Below are positions 23,730 to 33,238 of a DNA stretch of 64,000 bases, one piece after another. The notes below the pieces were generated by a model. It was not told the origin of the DNA. It ran no database searches and saw nothing but the letters and a program-made list of their open reading frames with translations. Position numbers and translations under genes: made by a program. The DNA lies in the NCBI RefSeq assembly GCF_010389155.1, contig NC_057766.1, positions 27,289,516 through 27,353,515 of the forward strand. Reading direction: 5' to 3'. How positions within the stretch are numbered: position 1 is the stretch's first letter; the number at the start of each line of letters is the position of its first letter. This stretch comes from Erigeron canadensis. Taxonomy: Eukaryota > Streptophyta > Magnoliopsida > Asterales > Asteraceae.

Positions 23730-23932
23730 GGTTTTAGGTAAAATAAAACAAGTATTAAAGTAAAACAAATAAAATAATATGTTTCTCTTCATTGAAAATC
23801 ATCGTGCATCATTAAAATCATTGTGTATCATTTATTTCGTGAATCTTCGTGCATCAATTTAACCATGATCCAAGGGTCAAGATCTTGTCTTTTTTGTTTT
23901 ACATTAATACTTGTTTTACAATACCCAACTCC
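23730..23932. mobile_element. Mutator-type MITE, copy 2
   Basis: Same family as 15860-16066: it starts GGTTTTAGGTAAAATAAAAC and ends TTGTTTTACAATACCCAACTCC. The perfect 10-bp duplication ATGGTAATGA flanks it (23720-23729 and 23933-23942). The two copies share most of their roughly 205 bp. Confidence 0.8.
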
Positions 23933-24030
23933 ATGGTAATGATATTAAATTTGGGAATATTTTACATGGAAATTAAGAACTGGTAGTCAATGCCTACATA
24001 CATATTTAGAGGCATGGTTTAGTCCCCATC

Positions 24031-24560
24031 CTAGATTTTAGACCCATGTCCAACACTGGACACGAAATTTATGACATTATTAATATTAGATATTAATACA
24101 TGTAACTCATAAAAGTTTATAAAGTGAAAGTTGAAGATATAAGTAGATACTGAGTGTTCAATTCAAATGCCAAAAATGTTAAGCTTATAGAATGAAAACT
24201 AATGTAATAAAAGAATATTGGAAGTATATACTCTCCTTCATCATTTGAAAGACTTATTTATAGACAAAATTTGTTGTAGTGTTTTTTGTCTTGTCATCTT
24301 TGTCACATATTAGCACCTTAAAGCCCCTTCTCAACTTAACTCGAGATACTGCAATGTACAATTGTTCGTGTATGAAAACCGAACTTTATAGATAGAAACC
24401 AGTTTTAATAACATTGTAAAAATAATTATTTTAGTTATTTGTTTTTTATTAATTAAATAAAATTATGTAAAAACTAAATGATGAAATCAGCGAGAGTCAA
24501 TTTGATGAAATCGAGCCATATGATTGGTTAATAAGTCATTAGTTCAACTGTCTGTTAATA
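24031..24560 (-). mobile_element. Helitron fragment with the end of the helicase gene
   Basis: On the minus strand the 3' end is a hairpin (GTGTCCAGTGTTGGACA) followed by GGGTCTAAAATCTAG, as expected of a Helitron terminus. The segment contains the last codons of a Rep/helicase protein (annotated separately). The 5' side near 24560 shares its sequence with the start of the neighbouring unit near 25340. Confidence 0.55.
24252..24393 (-). pseudogene. C-terminal remnant of a Helitron PIF1-like helicase
   Basis: Minus-strand translation reads HEQLYIAVSRVKLRRGFKVL and continues ICDKDDKTKN to a stop after NFVYK. The YVAVSRVKSRxGLKxLI block with a following short acidic tail is the conserved end of plant Helitron helicases (motif VI region). 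Only about 45 residues remain. Upstream helicase and Rep motifs are absent, so it is a fragment. Confidence 0.75.
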
Positions 24561-24570
24561 TATACTATTT

Positions 24571-25340
24571 TAGACCCGTGTTTGACACTGGACACGGGGT
24601 TTACGATATTATCAATATTAGATCTTCATACATTTAATTCATAAAAACTTATAATTTGGAAGATATATGGTTCTAAGTGATATACTTTGCAAGTTGTAGT
24701 ACAATAACCACATGTTCGTCACAGTCATTATTAGCTTATACACATTGATGAGATGTTTGTAATAGTCATTCCACAAGGCACATGCTACAATAATTTCTCT
24801 ATTATATAATTTTTGAAACCAATTGTACTCATAATGTGATATTATTATGAAAGATTATTATGAATTAAAATATAAACATACTTGTGATCCCGTATTTGAC
24901 ATTCAAGTATACGTGTTTGATCATGATACGACCCATAACATTAATATGTTTATTTTCGACCACTGTCCAATGATAATTAGATAACAATTATGATTGTTTT
25001 CATATTGTTTGATAACAATTAGGACTTTTGATTTGAGTGGCAATTGTAACTTTAAAAAATTAAATAAAAATACTTTTTGTAATGTTTTTAAAAAATTTAA
25101 GAAAAACTTCTCAAATTGATGGCTAAAAATAAATATAATTTAAGTATTTAAGGTTAAAAAGTGTAAATTATTTATGGAAAATAAAAAAAAAGTGAAATTA
25201 ATGAGACTTTTTCTATAAATTAATATAAATACCAATATAATAATATATTTGTATAATGACATAAGCGAGAGTCAATTTGATACAATTGAGCGATTTGATT
25301 GGCTAATAAGTCATTAGTTCAACTGTCTTATAGTATATAT
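24571..25340 (-). mobile_element. Second Helitron-like unit in tandem
   Basis: Its end near 24571 carries the hairpin CCGTGTCCAGTGTCAAACACGG plus TCTAAAATA, a diverged copy of the 24031 terminus. Its far end shares AGCGAGAGTCAATTTGAT and AATAAGTCATTAGTTCAACTGTC with the unit beside it. No coding sequence. Confidence 0.45.
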
Positions 25341-25372
25341 TAAGATTAAGATTAAGATTAAGATTAAGATTA
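25337..25372 (+). repeat. ATTAAG hexanucleotide microsatellite
   Basis: Five to six copies of ATTAAG in a row at the presumed 5' end of the Helitron unit. Not a telomeric repeat. Confidence 0.7.
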
Positions 25373-27005
25373 AAATTAAAATTGTACAATTACTACTAAA
25401 ATCTTAATATATTTACAATAAATTTAATTTATTTTTATATATTTAATTTTATATATATGAAAGAACATATTATTGGATATATACTAGCTATTATTTTATT
25501 GGATAAATATTAGCTATTATTTTATCGGATATATATAAGCTATTATTATTTATTTATTATATTAAGACTATTGGGTAAAAAGTGTAAATTTGTGATGGAA
25601 AACAAAAAAGTGTAAATTAAAGTCAAAATTAAAAAAAAAGTCTAACATTAAAAAATTAAAAACTGTGATTGGTCAATAAGTTATTAAAACAACTGTATTT
25701 TAATATAATAAAATATTAATATATGGTTTTAGTGCAGGTGATTTGTCAAGCCCACTATATAACCCACTTAAGATTAATATGGGGTTTTAGTTCCCAAATT
25801 TGTCACGATAACACACCACATAGAAAAGTTTTTGGCACTAAGAATAATTAAAAAAGAGACTTTTTAATACCCTTAAAATTAATTAGCCGAAACTTAGGTA
25901 AAACATGCAATTGCTATTTTAGGTTAAACATGTGTATTTTTAGAGGGAATTATTTAATATTAAAAGGAGTTATGTATGTTTATCAAATTTAAAAGTTTAA
26001 TTTGTAATTTGTTTTAAACATGACAAGGTTAAATTATGGATATTTCCCCATTAATATATGTGATATATATTAAGTAGAACTTGAGTTTAATTTAATGTTT
26101 CTAATATACAAAAAGTTCTAAATTGGTTTAATTTAATGTTTCTAATTAATGAAGTTTGAACTTTGGAGTATTATATTAAAGTTTTTAAAAAATTATGTTT
26201 TAAATTTAAAGTTTATTACATAGAATATCAAAAACTATAAAGTTTTTATATAAAAACTTGATTTGGGTTCTCCCCACTTCTGATACGAGTTTTTAAAAAC
26301 TCGTGACTTCCTCCTTGCTAATCTAATCCTGATTCACAAGTTTTTCAACCTGTGAACCCACTTGCATTGTTACCCACAAAAGAATATAAGTAGTGTCTAT
26401 TCAATATCAATTCGCAACATATATTTGTTGACTCCAAACTTTAACTTAGAAGACTTAAAGCTAGTGTTCCCAATTTAGTAGGGCATAACGGCATTTATAT
26501 TTGTATCCGTAAATTTTATTTGATTAAATCTTGAAGTTAGAACACATTATATATGTACCAATGTAAGTAGCCTTGGTTACAATAATTTTCTCTTTTTTGT
26601 TTTCTATCACTTTAACATAAAACTTTTAGTTTTTATGTTTTGACCATAAATGTGATTTTTTATATTTTGTCTCTTAAATATTTTATTTTTTGGCTTTGAT
26701 ATCAAACTTTGATTTATTTATGTTTTGTCCCTTAAACTTTTGAATTTATTGGCTTTGCCCACAAACTCTGATCTTCTTATATTTTGTCACTTAAACATCG
26801 ATCTTCTTTATCTTGGATTTTTTTTTACTTTCTTATACTGCATTATTCTCTTTTTCTTGATCACCTACAACTTTATGTCAATGTATACTTTTTATAAGCC
26901 AACACCAGAATCACAACTAAAATATAAGTAAACTTTATAACATAGCAAGTAAAAGTGGCTTTTTTGTTTTACATGAAAAATATCAAATATAGTAAAAGAA
27001 AAAGA
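25373..27005. other. Intergenic AT-rich DNA including a segment repeated near 60 kb
   Basis: About 26340-26560 (CACTTGCATTGTT, TGTTGACTCCAAACTTTAAC, AAGCTAGTGTTCCCAATTTA, ATTAAATCTTGAAGTTA) recurs at about 59950-60260. Another partial copy of the Helitron 5' end lies near 25665-25710. No gene is recognised. Confidence 0.5.
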
Positions 27006-27955
27006 GTTAATTGCAAGATTGGTCCCTATGGTTTGTACGTTTTAGCAAAGGGAGTCCCTATTTGAGAATCATTGCAATGGGGGTCCCTATTTTGAGAATT
27101 TTTTTGCAAATTTGGTCCATATTTGACGAATCCGTTAAAGGTGGCCGTCAAGTGTGCATCTGTCGGGGTAATTCTGTACTTTCCATCCCACAGGGACCCT
27201 CATTGCTAAAATGGAAAAACCACAGGGACCAATCTTGCAACTAACACCGTGATATGTTTTTGATTTAGTTTAAGAGATTGTAACCTACAATTATCTGGTC
27301 ATTAGGTCTCTTATAGTAAATTTAGGTGCACTTTAAAATTTTAATAATAGAAATATACCTTATATAAATACTTTTGTTTTAGAAAACTGATTTATATATA
27401 AACTTTTGTTATTATATAAGCTTAAATAAATAAAAGATTGTATGTTAGGAATTTCATATTTATTAAAAACAAAACAAAAAACAAATCTGTTCGAATAATA
27501 TAAATGTCATATATGGTATTTTAGTTATTTATTTTTGAGTAAAGTACACAAAAAAATGTTTATATATAAATCAGTTTTCTAAAACAAAAGTATTTATATA
27601 AGATATATTTCTATTATTAAAATTTTAGTACACATAAATTTACTATTAGAGACCTAACGAGCAGATAGTTGTATGTTACAATCTCTTAAATTAAAAATAT
27701 ATATATATCAAGGTATTAGTTGCTAGATTGGTCCCTGTTGTTTTTTCATTTTAGCAATGGAGGTCCATGTGGGGTTGGAAGTACATAAATACCCCCACAG
27801 GTGTATACTTGATGGTCACATTTAACGGATCCGTTAAATTTGGATCACTTTTGCAAAAAATTATGAAAATTGGGACCCTTATTGCAACGATTCTCGAATA
27901 GGGACTCCCCTTGCTAAAACGTACAAACCACAGGGACCATTTTTGCAATTAACTA
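27006..27955. mobile_element. Foldback element with about 415-bp inverted repeats
   Basis: The left arm (27006 to about 27425) reappears inverted at about 27540-27955. Both begin AGTTAATTGCAA and run through GGTCCCTATGGTTTGTACGT or its variants, TTTAACGGATCCGTTAA-type sequence, GAGATTGTAAC and AAAACTGATTTATATATAAAC. The centre is about 115 bp. No coding capacity is evident. Long inverted repeats suggest a Mutator-type foldback element, but the flanking A-rich DNA hides the target duplication. Confidence 0.75.
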
Positions 27956-28319
27956 AAAAAAAACCTTATGTATTTTTTTTATAAAAAAAAATCAATTTTG
28001 ATCTTGCTTTTGTTTTTCCTACATAATTTTTTATATAAATTTTAAGTATATTACTTGTAGAATATATCTTTACATACTTGTAATTCAATTTTTAAGCATC
28101 TTAACTTGAAGGGTGCTCCATACTTATGGCCAATGACCGGTTAATTACAAACCAAATGATGAGTATAACATATAGTGTAATATTTATGCTATGACAAAAA
28201 TGTTATCTTTTAAATACTTTTTACAAGACATTTTTACCTTTATGATACACTTTTGCAATGTGACTTTATCATTATGTATCGATCGTAGGTCTTACATACG
28301 TCACAGATTTTAAGCATCT

Positions 28320-28357
28320 TTATGTTTTCCAGGGCAACGCCCGGGGTATAAAACTAG
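28320..28357 (+). mobile_element. Helitron 3' terminus
   Basis: CAGGGCAACGCCCGGGGTAT followed by AAAACTAG and T: a GC-rich hairpin about 10 bp before CTAG. The start of this element is not recognised; it could reach back toward the foldback element. Confidence 0.5.
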
Positions 28358-28439
28358 TTTATAACGTATAAAGTTCACAAATGAATAAATGTATATGACA
28401 GCTAATGAGCGTCCATTTCATGATTATTTCCCATATCTT

Positions 28440-29088
28440 TTGGTCGTGTTTTAATGCTCAAATGAGTTTAGAAATGTGAACTTTTGGTACTTAATCGAAT
28501 GATATGTTATGATAGGTTCACAAGGCGTGCAAGCAAAGATAAACACCTCTACTCAACTTACAATGAAGCCACAAGCCATTTGGACGAAGACTAGCAAGCG
28601 GAACATGAAGAATTTGAGGCCAACATGAAGCATAGGACCATGTGTTAGTATTTTGGGTATAACTTCTTCATACGGACTCCGTGTATGACGAATAAACTGT
28701 CCACGGAAAAGCGAGAAACAGATCTACAACTTTTGTGTTGACGTCCAAGACTAGCGCCGCTCCTTTGCACCAGCGCCGCTGGTGAAGTCGGTTCAGCTAG
28801 GGTTCTTTTCTAAAACCTATAAATACCACCCTAAACCCTAAGAGCCACACCATAGTTCTTCCAGGCGAGTTCTTCCAGATCTAAGCTCTCCTTACACCTC
28901 CATATCACATAGAAAATCAAACATCAATCCTTCACAACATCATCATCATCACAACAACAATAATCTCATAATTATTAGGTCAAAATTAATATGGGTTTTG
29001 GTTCCTTTGTTCGAGAGGTTCGATCGAGAGAAACAAGGGAGGCAGCTGCGGTAACTTCGGATCTTCAAAATCAACATCAACATCAACT
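28440..29088 (+). mobile_element. Probable LTR or leader remnant of another retrotransposon
   Basis: Moderately GC-rich DNA with a TATA-like CTATAAATACCACC (about 28817) and a downstream CAACATCATCATCATC-rich leader, as in plant LTR U3-R-U5 regions. It stops where the element A LTR begins at 29089. No second copy lies in this window, so the family is unknown. Confidence 0.35.
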
Positions 29089-29524
29089 AGCCAGAACCGT
29101 GGCCGTAGGATCTCTGCACTGAACACTGGCTCAGTGTTCCGTACTAAACATGCGCGTGCAGGGTCACAGGAGAGTTGACAAGAGGAGACAAGGGTTGACC
29201 ATACCGTACAAGTACTGTCCCAAGTACCTTACTCTACCACAGACCTTGTCCCCCTTTGTTACACTACAAAGACAACACCACGATCTAAAATCCTTATTGG
29301 ATCGTACAATGGATCGAGGGCCCGACCTCAATCCACAATCCCTATAAATACCCATCCCAAATCCACATTTGGGACATGATATCATTCACATACCCAAAAG
29401 GCTTGGTGGCGTGGATGACGAATCCTTCACCGTTAGGGAATCGCCAACATGTATCCTTAACCTTTCCGTTTCGTCCTCAGCAGGATTAACCCGCCGTACC
29501 TAAGCGAGAACTCTTGCTTAAACA
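29089..29524 (+). mobile_element. Element A: left (5') LTR, start truncated
   Basis: It matches the LTR at 58024-58628 from AGCCAGAACCGTGGCC through CTTGCTTAAACA with many substitutions (roughly nine bases in ten identical by eye). The first 45 bp or so of the other copy are missing here. It contains a TATA box (TATAAATA, 29343-29350). PBS-like sequence follows at once, which marks it as a 5' LTR of a plus-strand element. Confidence 0.8.
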
Positions 29525-29540
29525 AGTGGTGCCATCCGCA
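29525..29540 (+). promoter_or_regulatory. Primer-binding-site candidate of element A
   Basis: AGTGGTGCCATCCGCA directly follows the LTR end. TGGTGCC is in the position and form of plant LTR-element primer binding sites; the tRNA is not identified. Confidence 0.45.
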
Positions 29541-29571
29541 CTCTTATACTGATCTTGCAACGTGCGGTACC

Positions 29572-29963
29572 ATGGAAAGGAGGAAGGAGACAATAGTCGA
29601 CAAACGAGGAAGCATCAACAAAAACGTTTTAACAAATGAAAAGAGGCAAATAAGGCATAGCAATCAAAGGAAAAAGGAAAACGAAAAGCGACCAATGATT
29701 GATGCGAAATCAAAAAGCGCTTCGACTAAAGGCAGAAATGAACGTCAACTCGTAATGGTGACACACGAAGGACAGGAGCCAGAACAAGCATCGGAATACC
29801 ATGGAGTAATAAGCTTCCTTAACATACTAGAGACTGACACGCACGATGGACCGATATTAATCAGGGCAATCATCGGAAATCACCTAGTAGGAAGGATACA
29901 TTTAGACACAGGAAGTGGATGTGAGATCATGTACGAGCAGTGTTTCCTAAAACTAAGGCCAAC
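29572..29963 (+). pseudogene. Ty3/gypsy gag start fused to a protease fragment (element A, left part)
   Basis: An open frame of about 130 codons starting MERRKETIVD, very basic at first. It then changes to a retropepsin region: EYHGVISFLN, RAIIGNHLVGRIHLDTGSGC, EIMYEQCFLKL. The catalytic DTGS and the YEHCF-like block are those of Tat-type gypsy proteases. The capsid and zinc-knuckle parts that should lie between are missing, so gag has an internal deletion. The frame is cut after LRPT by the F-type sequence at 29964. Non-functional. Confidence 0.7.
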
Positions 29964-30066
29964 TGATGTGTGAAATCTAGTTATAAAATTTATAAACACG
30001 AATCACCGGAAAACTTACTACAACACACTTGCGAGCAGTGAACCCGTTCGTATGCAGTATAGTAAA
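29964..30066 (+). mobile_element. Truncated end of an F-type LTR
   Basis: TGATGTGTGAAATCTAG, TTATAAACACGAA and TTGCGAGCAGTGAACCCGTT match the first 100 bp of the complete F sequence at 39347. It is cut where element B was inserted (30067). Confidence 0.7.
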
Positions 30067-30424
30067 TGTAAGGTGCCCTATTGTTGCGTGGATCGTAATA
30101 AGACGTGATTCGTTATGTCAAGAGTGCGGAATCCTCTTGAGATAACTAGATTGCTATTGCCTTTTGCTGATTAATAAGCAATTAACCAACCCAAGGAGAT
30201 GCACAAGGCTTGTGGTTCGTGTAGGAGATCACACGAAGGAACAGATAACCTTATCTCGTTAAATTCGTGAATAACTCTCAAGAATTCGTAAATCATTAAC
30301 CTAATTTCGTAGATTAGGTCTTGTATTTATACTAATTGATATTGGGTTCTTGTGGGCTTAGGCCTTAATCGTGTAATTAGGCCCGAAACAATAACTAATT
30401 GATTTGCCCCGTGCTGACGACAGC
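30067..30424 (-). repeat. Element B 3' LTR, U3 half missing
   Basis: It matches 38403-38759 almost base for base, then the match stops at GTGCTGACG-CAGC. The outer (U3) 325 bp present in the 5' LTR, with its TGACGTCA palindromes, are absent, and so is any polypurine tract. The retained part includes the TATA-like GTATAAATAC (minus, 30332-30323). The loss came after insertion, because the target duplication is intact. Confidence 0.8.
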
Positions 30425-30466
30425 TGAGCAAGGTGTATCCAAAAGTCTTCTCTGATCACCTCTTGA

Positions 30467-31441
30467 CTAATTGACAACCTGCATTGGATCATACATGCGT
30501 AGCAACATTTGTTTCTTTGAATCATCAACAAACATTTGTGCTTCGCCTGACTTGATATCTATCTGCCAAAATGTCATCTCTGTCAGCATATCTTGATCCC
30601 ATCTGATAGCGGGAACCTTCTTAACACATTTAATTCTTCTCTGGACAAACCGAAATGTTCCATCTGCATTCTTAATCTTCTTCAAAGGTGTTGGCTTTAT
30701 CAACCTTTCTTTTGGCTTCAGACCTCTATCACTGAAATACTTAGTTCTTTCATCTCTGAATCTATTCCAGTAGAAATCTGCAAGTCCATTGCTCTGAAGA
30801 TTAACAAACCAGTGTCTTCCCAAATCTATCATGTCAGAATCACTGAGAGAGTGGAAGTGTCTTTGACTTATTGACATGTACTGGCAACCCTCCTTTCTCT
30901 TGATAATAAACAATTTGATTCTGTGATCATAGAACCAACTTTGTATCACTGAGAAGTATTTTGGTGCATCCTTGTCTGAGACATATTCCCAAAACATTGA
31001 TGGTTTATACGCATCACGTATCATCAAACCAGTATGTCCTCTATAACCTAGAATTAGTCTATTAATAATAAACTCATGATCTTGCTGCACCGGAGGTATA
31101 TTAAATCTTCCAAGGTCAACCTCTCGTGTAGCATCTATATTCCAGTGTAGATCAAAAATATTGTCATGTCCTTCATCGACTATGTTTGCATATACAGCAA
31201 ATCTCAACCTTACAACATTCTTAGGTTCATCTGGACTATCTCTGATTGGATTGAGATTGAGATGTTCTACTTCAGCTATTGGTTCAACTTGAATGACTTC
31301 ATCTTCGTTAAAGACACGATCAAAGTCATAAGGTGTCTCAAGCAACCTTTGTCTATCAGCTTCCGAAGTAATGAACTCTCCTTCTTCCAAATCTTCATCA
31401 TCGATACTTTCTAGATCTTCTTCAGCATCAAGATCGTCCAA
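30467..31441 (-). CDS. Element B extra ORF, third block
   Basis: 324 residues, open throughout. An acidic start (MDDLDAEEDLESIDDEDLEE) precedes a folded-looking domain rich in aromatic residues (SMFWEYVSDKDAPKYFSVIQ; FYWNRFRDERTKYFSDRG) and ends in MLLRMYDPMQVVN. A TTGCAG acceptor-like sequence lies just upstream at about 31468 on this strand, so the block may be the last exon of the extra ORF rather than a separate gene. The arrangement recalls the long non-pol ORF found 3' in some Asteraceae copia elements; its function is unknown. It is better preserved than gag. Confidence 0.55.
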   Translation of the reverse strand: MDDLDAEEDLESIDDEDLEEGEFITSEADRQRLLETPYDFDRVFNEDEVIQVEPIAEVEHLNLNPIRDSPDEPKNVVRLRFAVYANIVDEGHDNIFDLHWNIDATREVDLGRFNIPPVQQDHEFIINRLILGYRGHTGLMIRDAYKPSMFWEYVSDKDAPKYFSVIQSWFYDHRIKLFIIKRKEGCQYMSISQRHFHSLSDSDMIDLGRHWFVNLQSNGLADFYWNRFRDERTKYFSDRGLKPKERLIKPTPLKKIKNADGTFRFVQRRIKCVKKVPAIRWDQDMLTEMTFWQIDIKSGEAQMFVDDSKKQMLLRMYDPMQVVN

Positions 31442-31873
31442 CGCACCTATCCTTTGAAGCTTATCTGCAATTCAAACGATTTACATATACAAAGATAAAG
31501 AACATAAATCACAAGTCAAGACATAATAAAATAGTATAAATACATTTAAAAGAAATTAAAATAAATAATACTATATCATAAATATAATGTAACAATTACA
31601 TTAATATTTATCTTATAATCTTTATCTATTTTAACTTACAATAATAATATTATATCATAAATATAATGTAACACATACATTCATATTTACCTTATAATCA
31701 TTATTCTTCATTACTCGAGTATTTTAAAATTACACTGTCAATATGTTAAGCCGAACAGAATAATTCTTTGATAACTATTCTAAGCTGAATAACACTTTGA
31801 TTCTCTAAACTGTTATTATAACTCAAGTAATCTAATGTACACACATCAATTAAAAATACAAAAATCAATAGCA
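31442..31873 (-). other. AT-rich spacer between extra-ORF blocks, possible intron
   Basis: It separates the second and third blocks, is far more AT-rich than either, and ends in TTGCAG at the third block. A matching donor at the end of the second block is not obvious. Confidence 0.35.
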
Positions 31874-33181
31874 CTAAGGTTCATAATCCGAATCTGAATC
31901 CGAATCTGACTCTGACTCTGAAGATGTATGAGTTAACCCTGATTGTTCTTTCATTTGATCCCTAAGTGATCCTGGATCATAATAATCATCATAGTCCATA
32001 ATCTCAGCTCTACCTCTCATATGAGCTTGTGGATCATATCCCAATCTCTTTTCTAGTCTATGCATAATTAAAGGGTGCAAATCTGACTCTGTAGAGGCAT
32101 TGGTAGTAGAATCAGTCTTAGTTGACTCACTATCCTGAGTAGATTTTCCTTTGCTATTTTCTTTGTCTTTATGATTATGAGGATCATTCGCTGTCTCCCT
32201 TTCTATTCTATCAGAATTAGAATCGGAGTTACCTGAATTGGAATCTTCCCCATCATCATTGTTATCTGGATCATCAGATGCTGCATCTGGAGTGGTCATC
32301 ACAGCTTTTCCTTTATCTTGAGTCCTAGAAGTACTAGCAACAGCTGTACCAGCAATTTCTGACTCTTTTTGTCTTGATGACTCCCCCTGAACATCAGCAG
32401 TCTCTGTATCCATAGCAGCATCATCAGTAGCATCTTGATCTTGACCTCTATTCTCTGGCTCACCATCTGCTTGATGTTGATTTGGATCTTGAGCTCGATC
32501 TTGATCATCAAGATCATCATCTCTTGTCTTCTTTGCTAGCTCATCATCCTTACAACCATCTTTATCTCCCCCTTGAGCCAAGAATTGGTCAAGTCTAGAT
32601 CCAAGAGAATGAACAAGAGCTGTCAGCATGTCCATCTCTTCCAGATGCTTAGCAGCTTGGAGCTTTAGCTGAGTCTCCAAAGCTGTAACCCTCATCTCCA
32701 ACATCTTTTTCTCAGAAAATAAACGACTCAGCTGCACTTGAACAGGTACAGGTGGACGTGAAGTAGAAGCAACGTCAGATGTAGAGGCCTGAGGGGGCAT
32801 CGTAGCTTCAAACGAAGGCATACGAGCACTAGAAGTTCCTGTGGGAGGCATCTGTGGTCTTTGTAGAGGAGCCAACAGAAGTCCCATAATTGTAGAAACA
32901 GGAACTGTCACCTGAATTGGAGCAGACGAAGGCCTAGGAGCAACAAGTATTGGAACTGTAGACTCCGAAGCAGCAGGAATCGTAACAGTTGTAGCCTCAG
33001 TGACAACTTGTGCGCGAGAACCAATTCCCCTTATTATAAACTTTGGTCTCGACCTTCTCTCCCCAACAGTAACACCAGCAGCAGAAGTAGTAGACACTGA
33101 AGCAGGAACCTCAGAAACAGAAGCTCTTAAAGCAGCAACTGATGGAGTATCACCAACAGTAGGTGCATGAGACCTCTCCAT
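31874..33181 (-). CDS. Element B extra ORF, second block (low-complexity, coiled coil)
   Basis: 435 residues. The first half is rich in Ala, Val, Thr, Ser and Pro. A coiled coil follows at about 150-215 (LFSEKKMLEMRVTALETQLK). The second half is strongly acidic with Asp, Ser, Asn and Gln runs and ends in SESESDSDSDSDYEP. The frame stays open upstream only to a TAA near 33222, so it is offset from the first block by a frameshift or an intron. The composition suggests a structural or RNA/nucleoprotein-associated accessory protein, but no domain is recognised. Confidence 0.5.
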   Translation of the reverse strand: MERSHAPTVGDTPSVAALRASVSEVPASVSTTSAAGVTVGERRSRPKFIIRGIGSRAQVVTEATTVTIPAASESTVPILVAPRPSSAPIQVTVPVSTIMGLLLAPLQRPQMPPTGTSSARMPSFEATMPPQASTSDVASTSRPPVPVQVQLSRLFSEKKMLEMRVTALETQLKLQAAKHLEEMDMLTALVHSLGSRLDQFLAQGGDKDGCKDDELAKKTRDDDLDDQDRAQDPNQHQADGEPENRGQDQDATDDAAMDTETADVQGESSRQKESEIAGTAVASTSRTQDKGKAVMTTPDAASDDPDNNDDGEDSNSGNSDSNSDRIERETANDPHNHKDKENSKGKSTQDSESTKTDSTTNASTESDLHPLIMHRLEKRLGYDPQAHMRGRAEIMDYDDYYDPGSLRDQMKEQSGLTHTSSESESDSDSDSDYEP

Positions 33182-33238
33182 GGCTTCAGAATAAGTAGCA
33201 AACTCTCTATCAACTTCAGCTTAAGATCTTGCATGTCT

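Noticed and set aside
25337..25372. Possible interstitial telomere repeat
   Set aside because: The unit is ATTAAG, not the plant telomere unit TTTAGGG.
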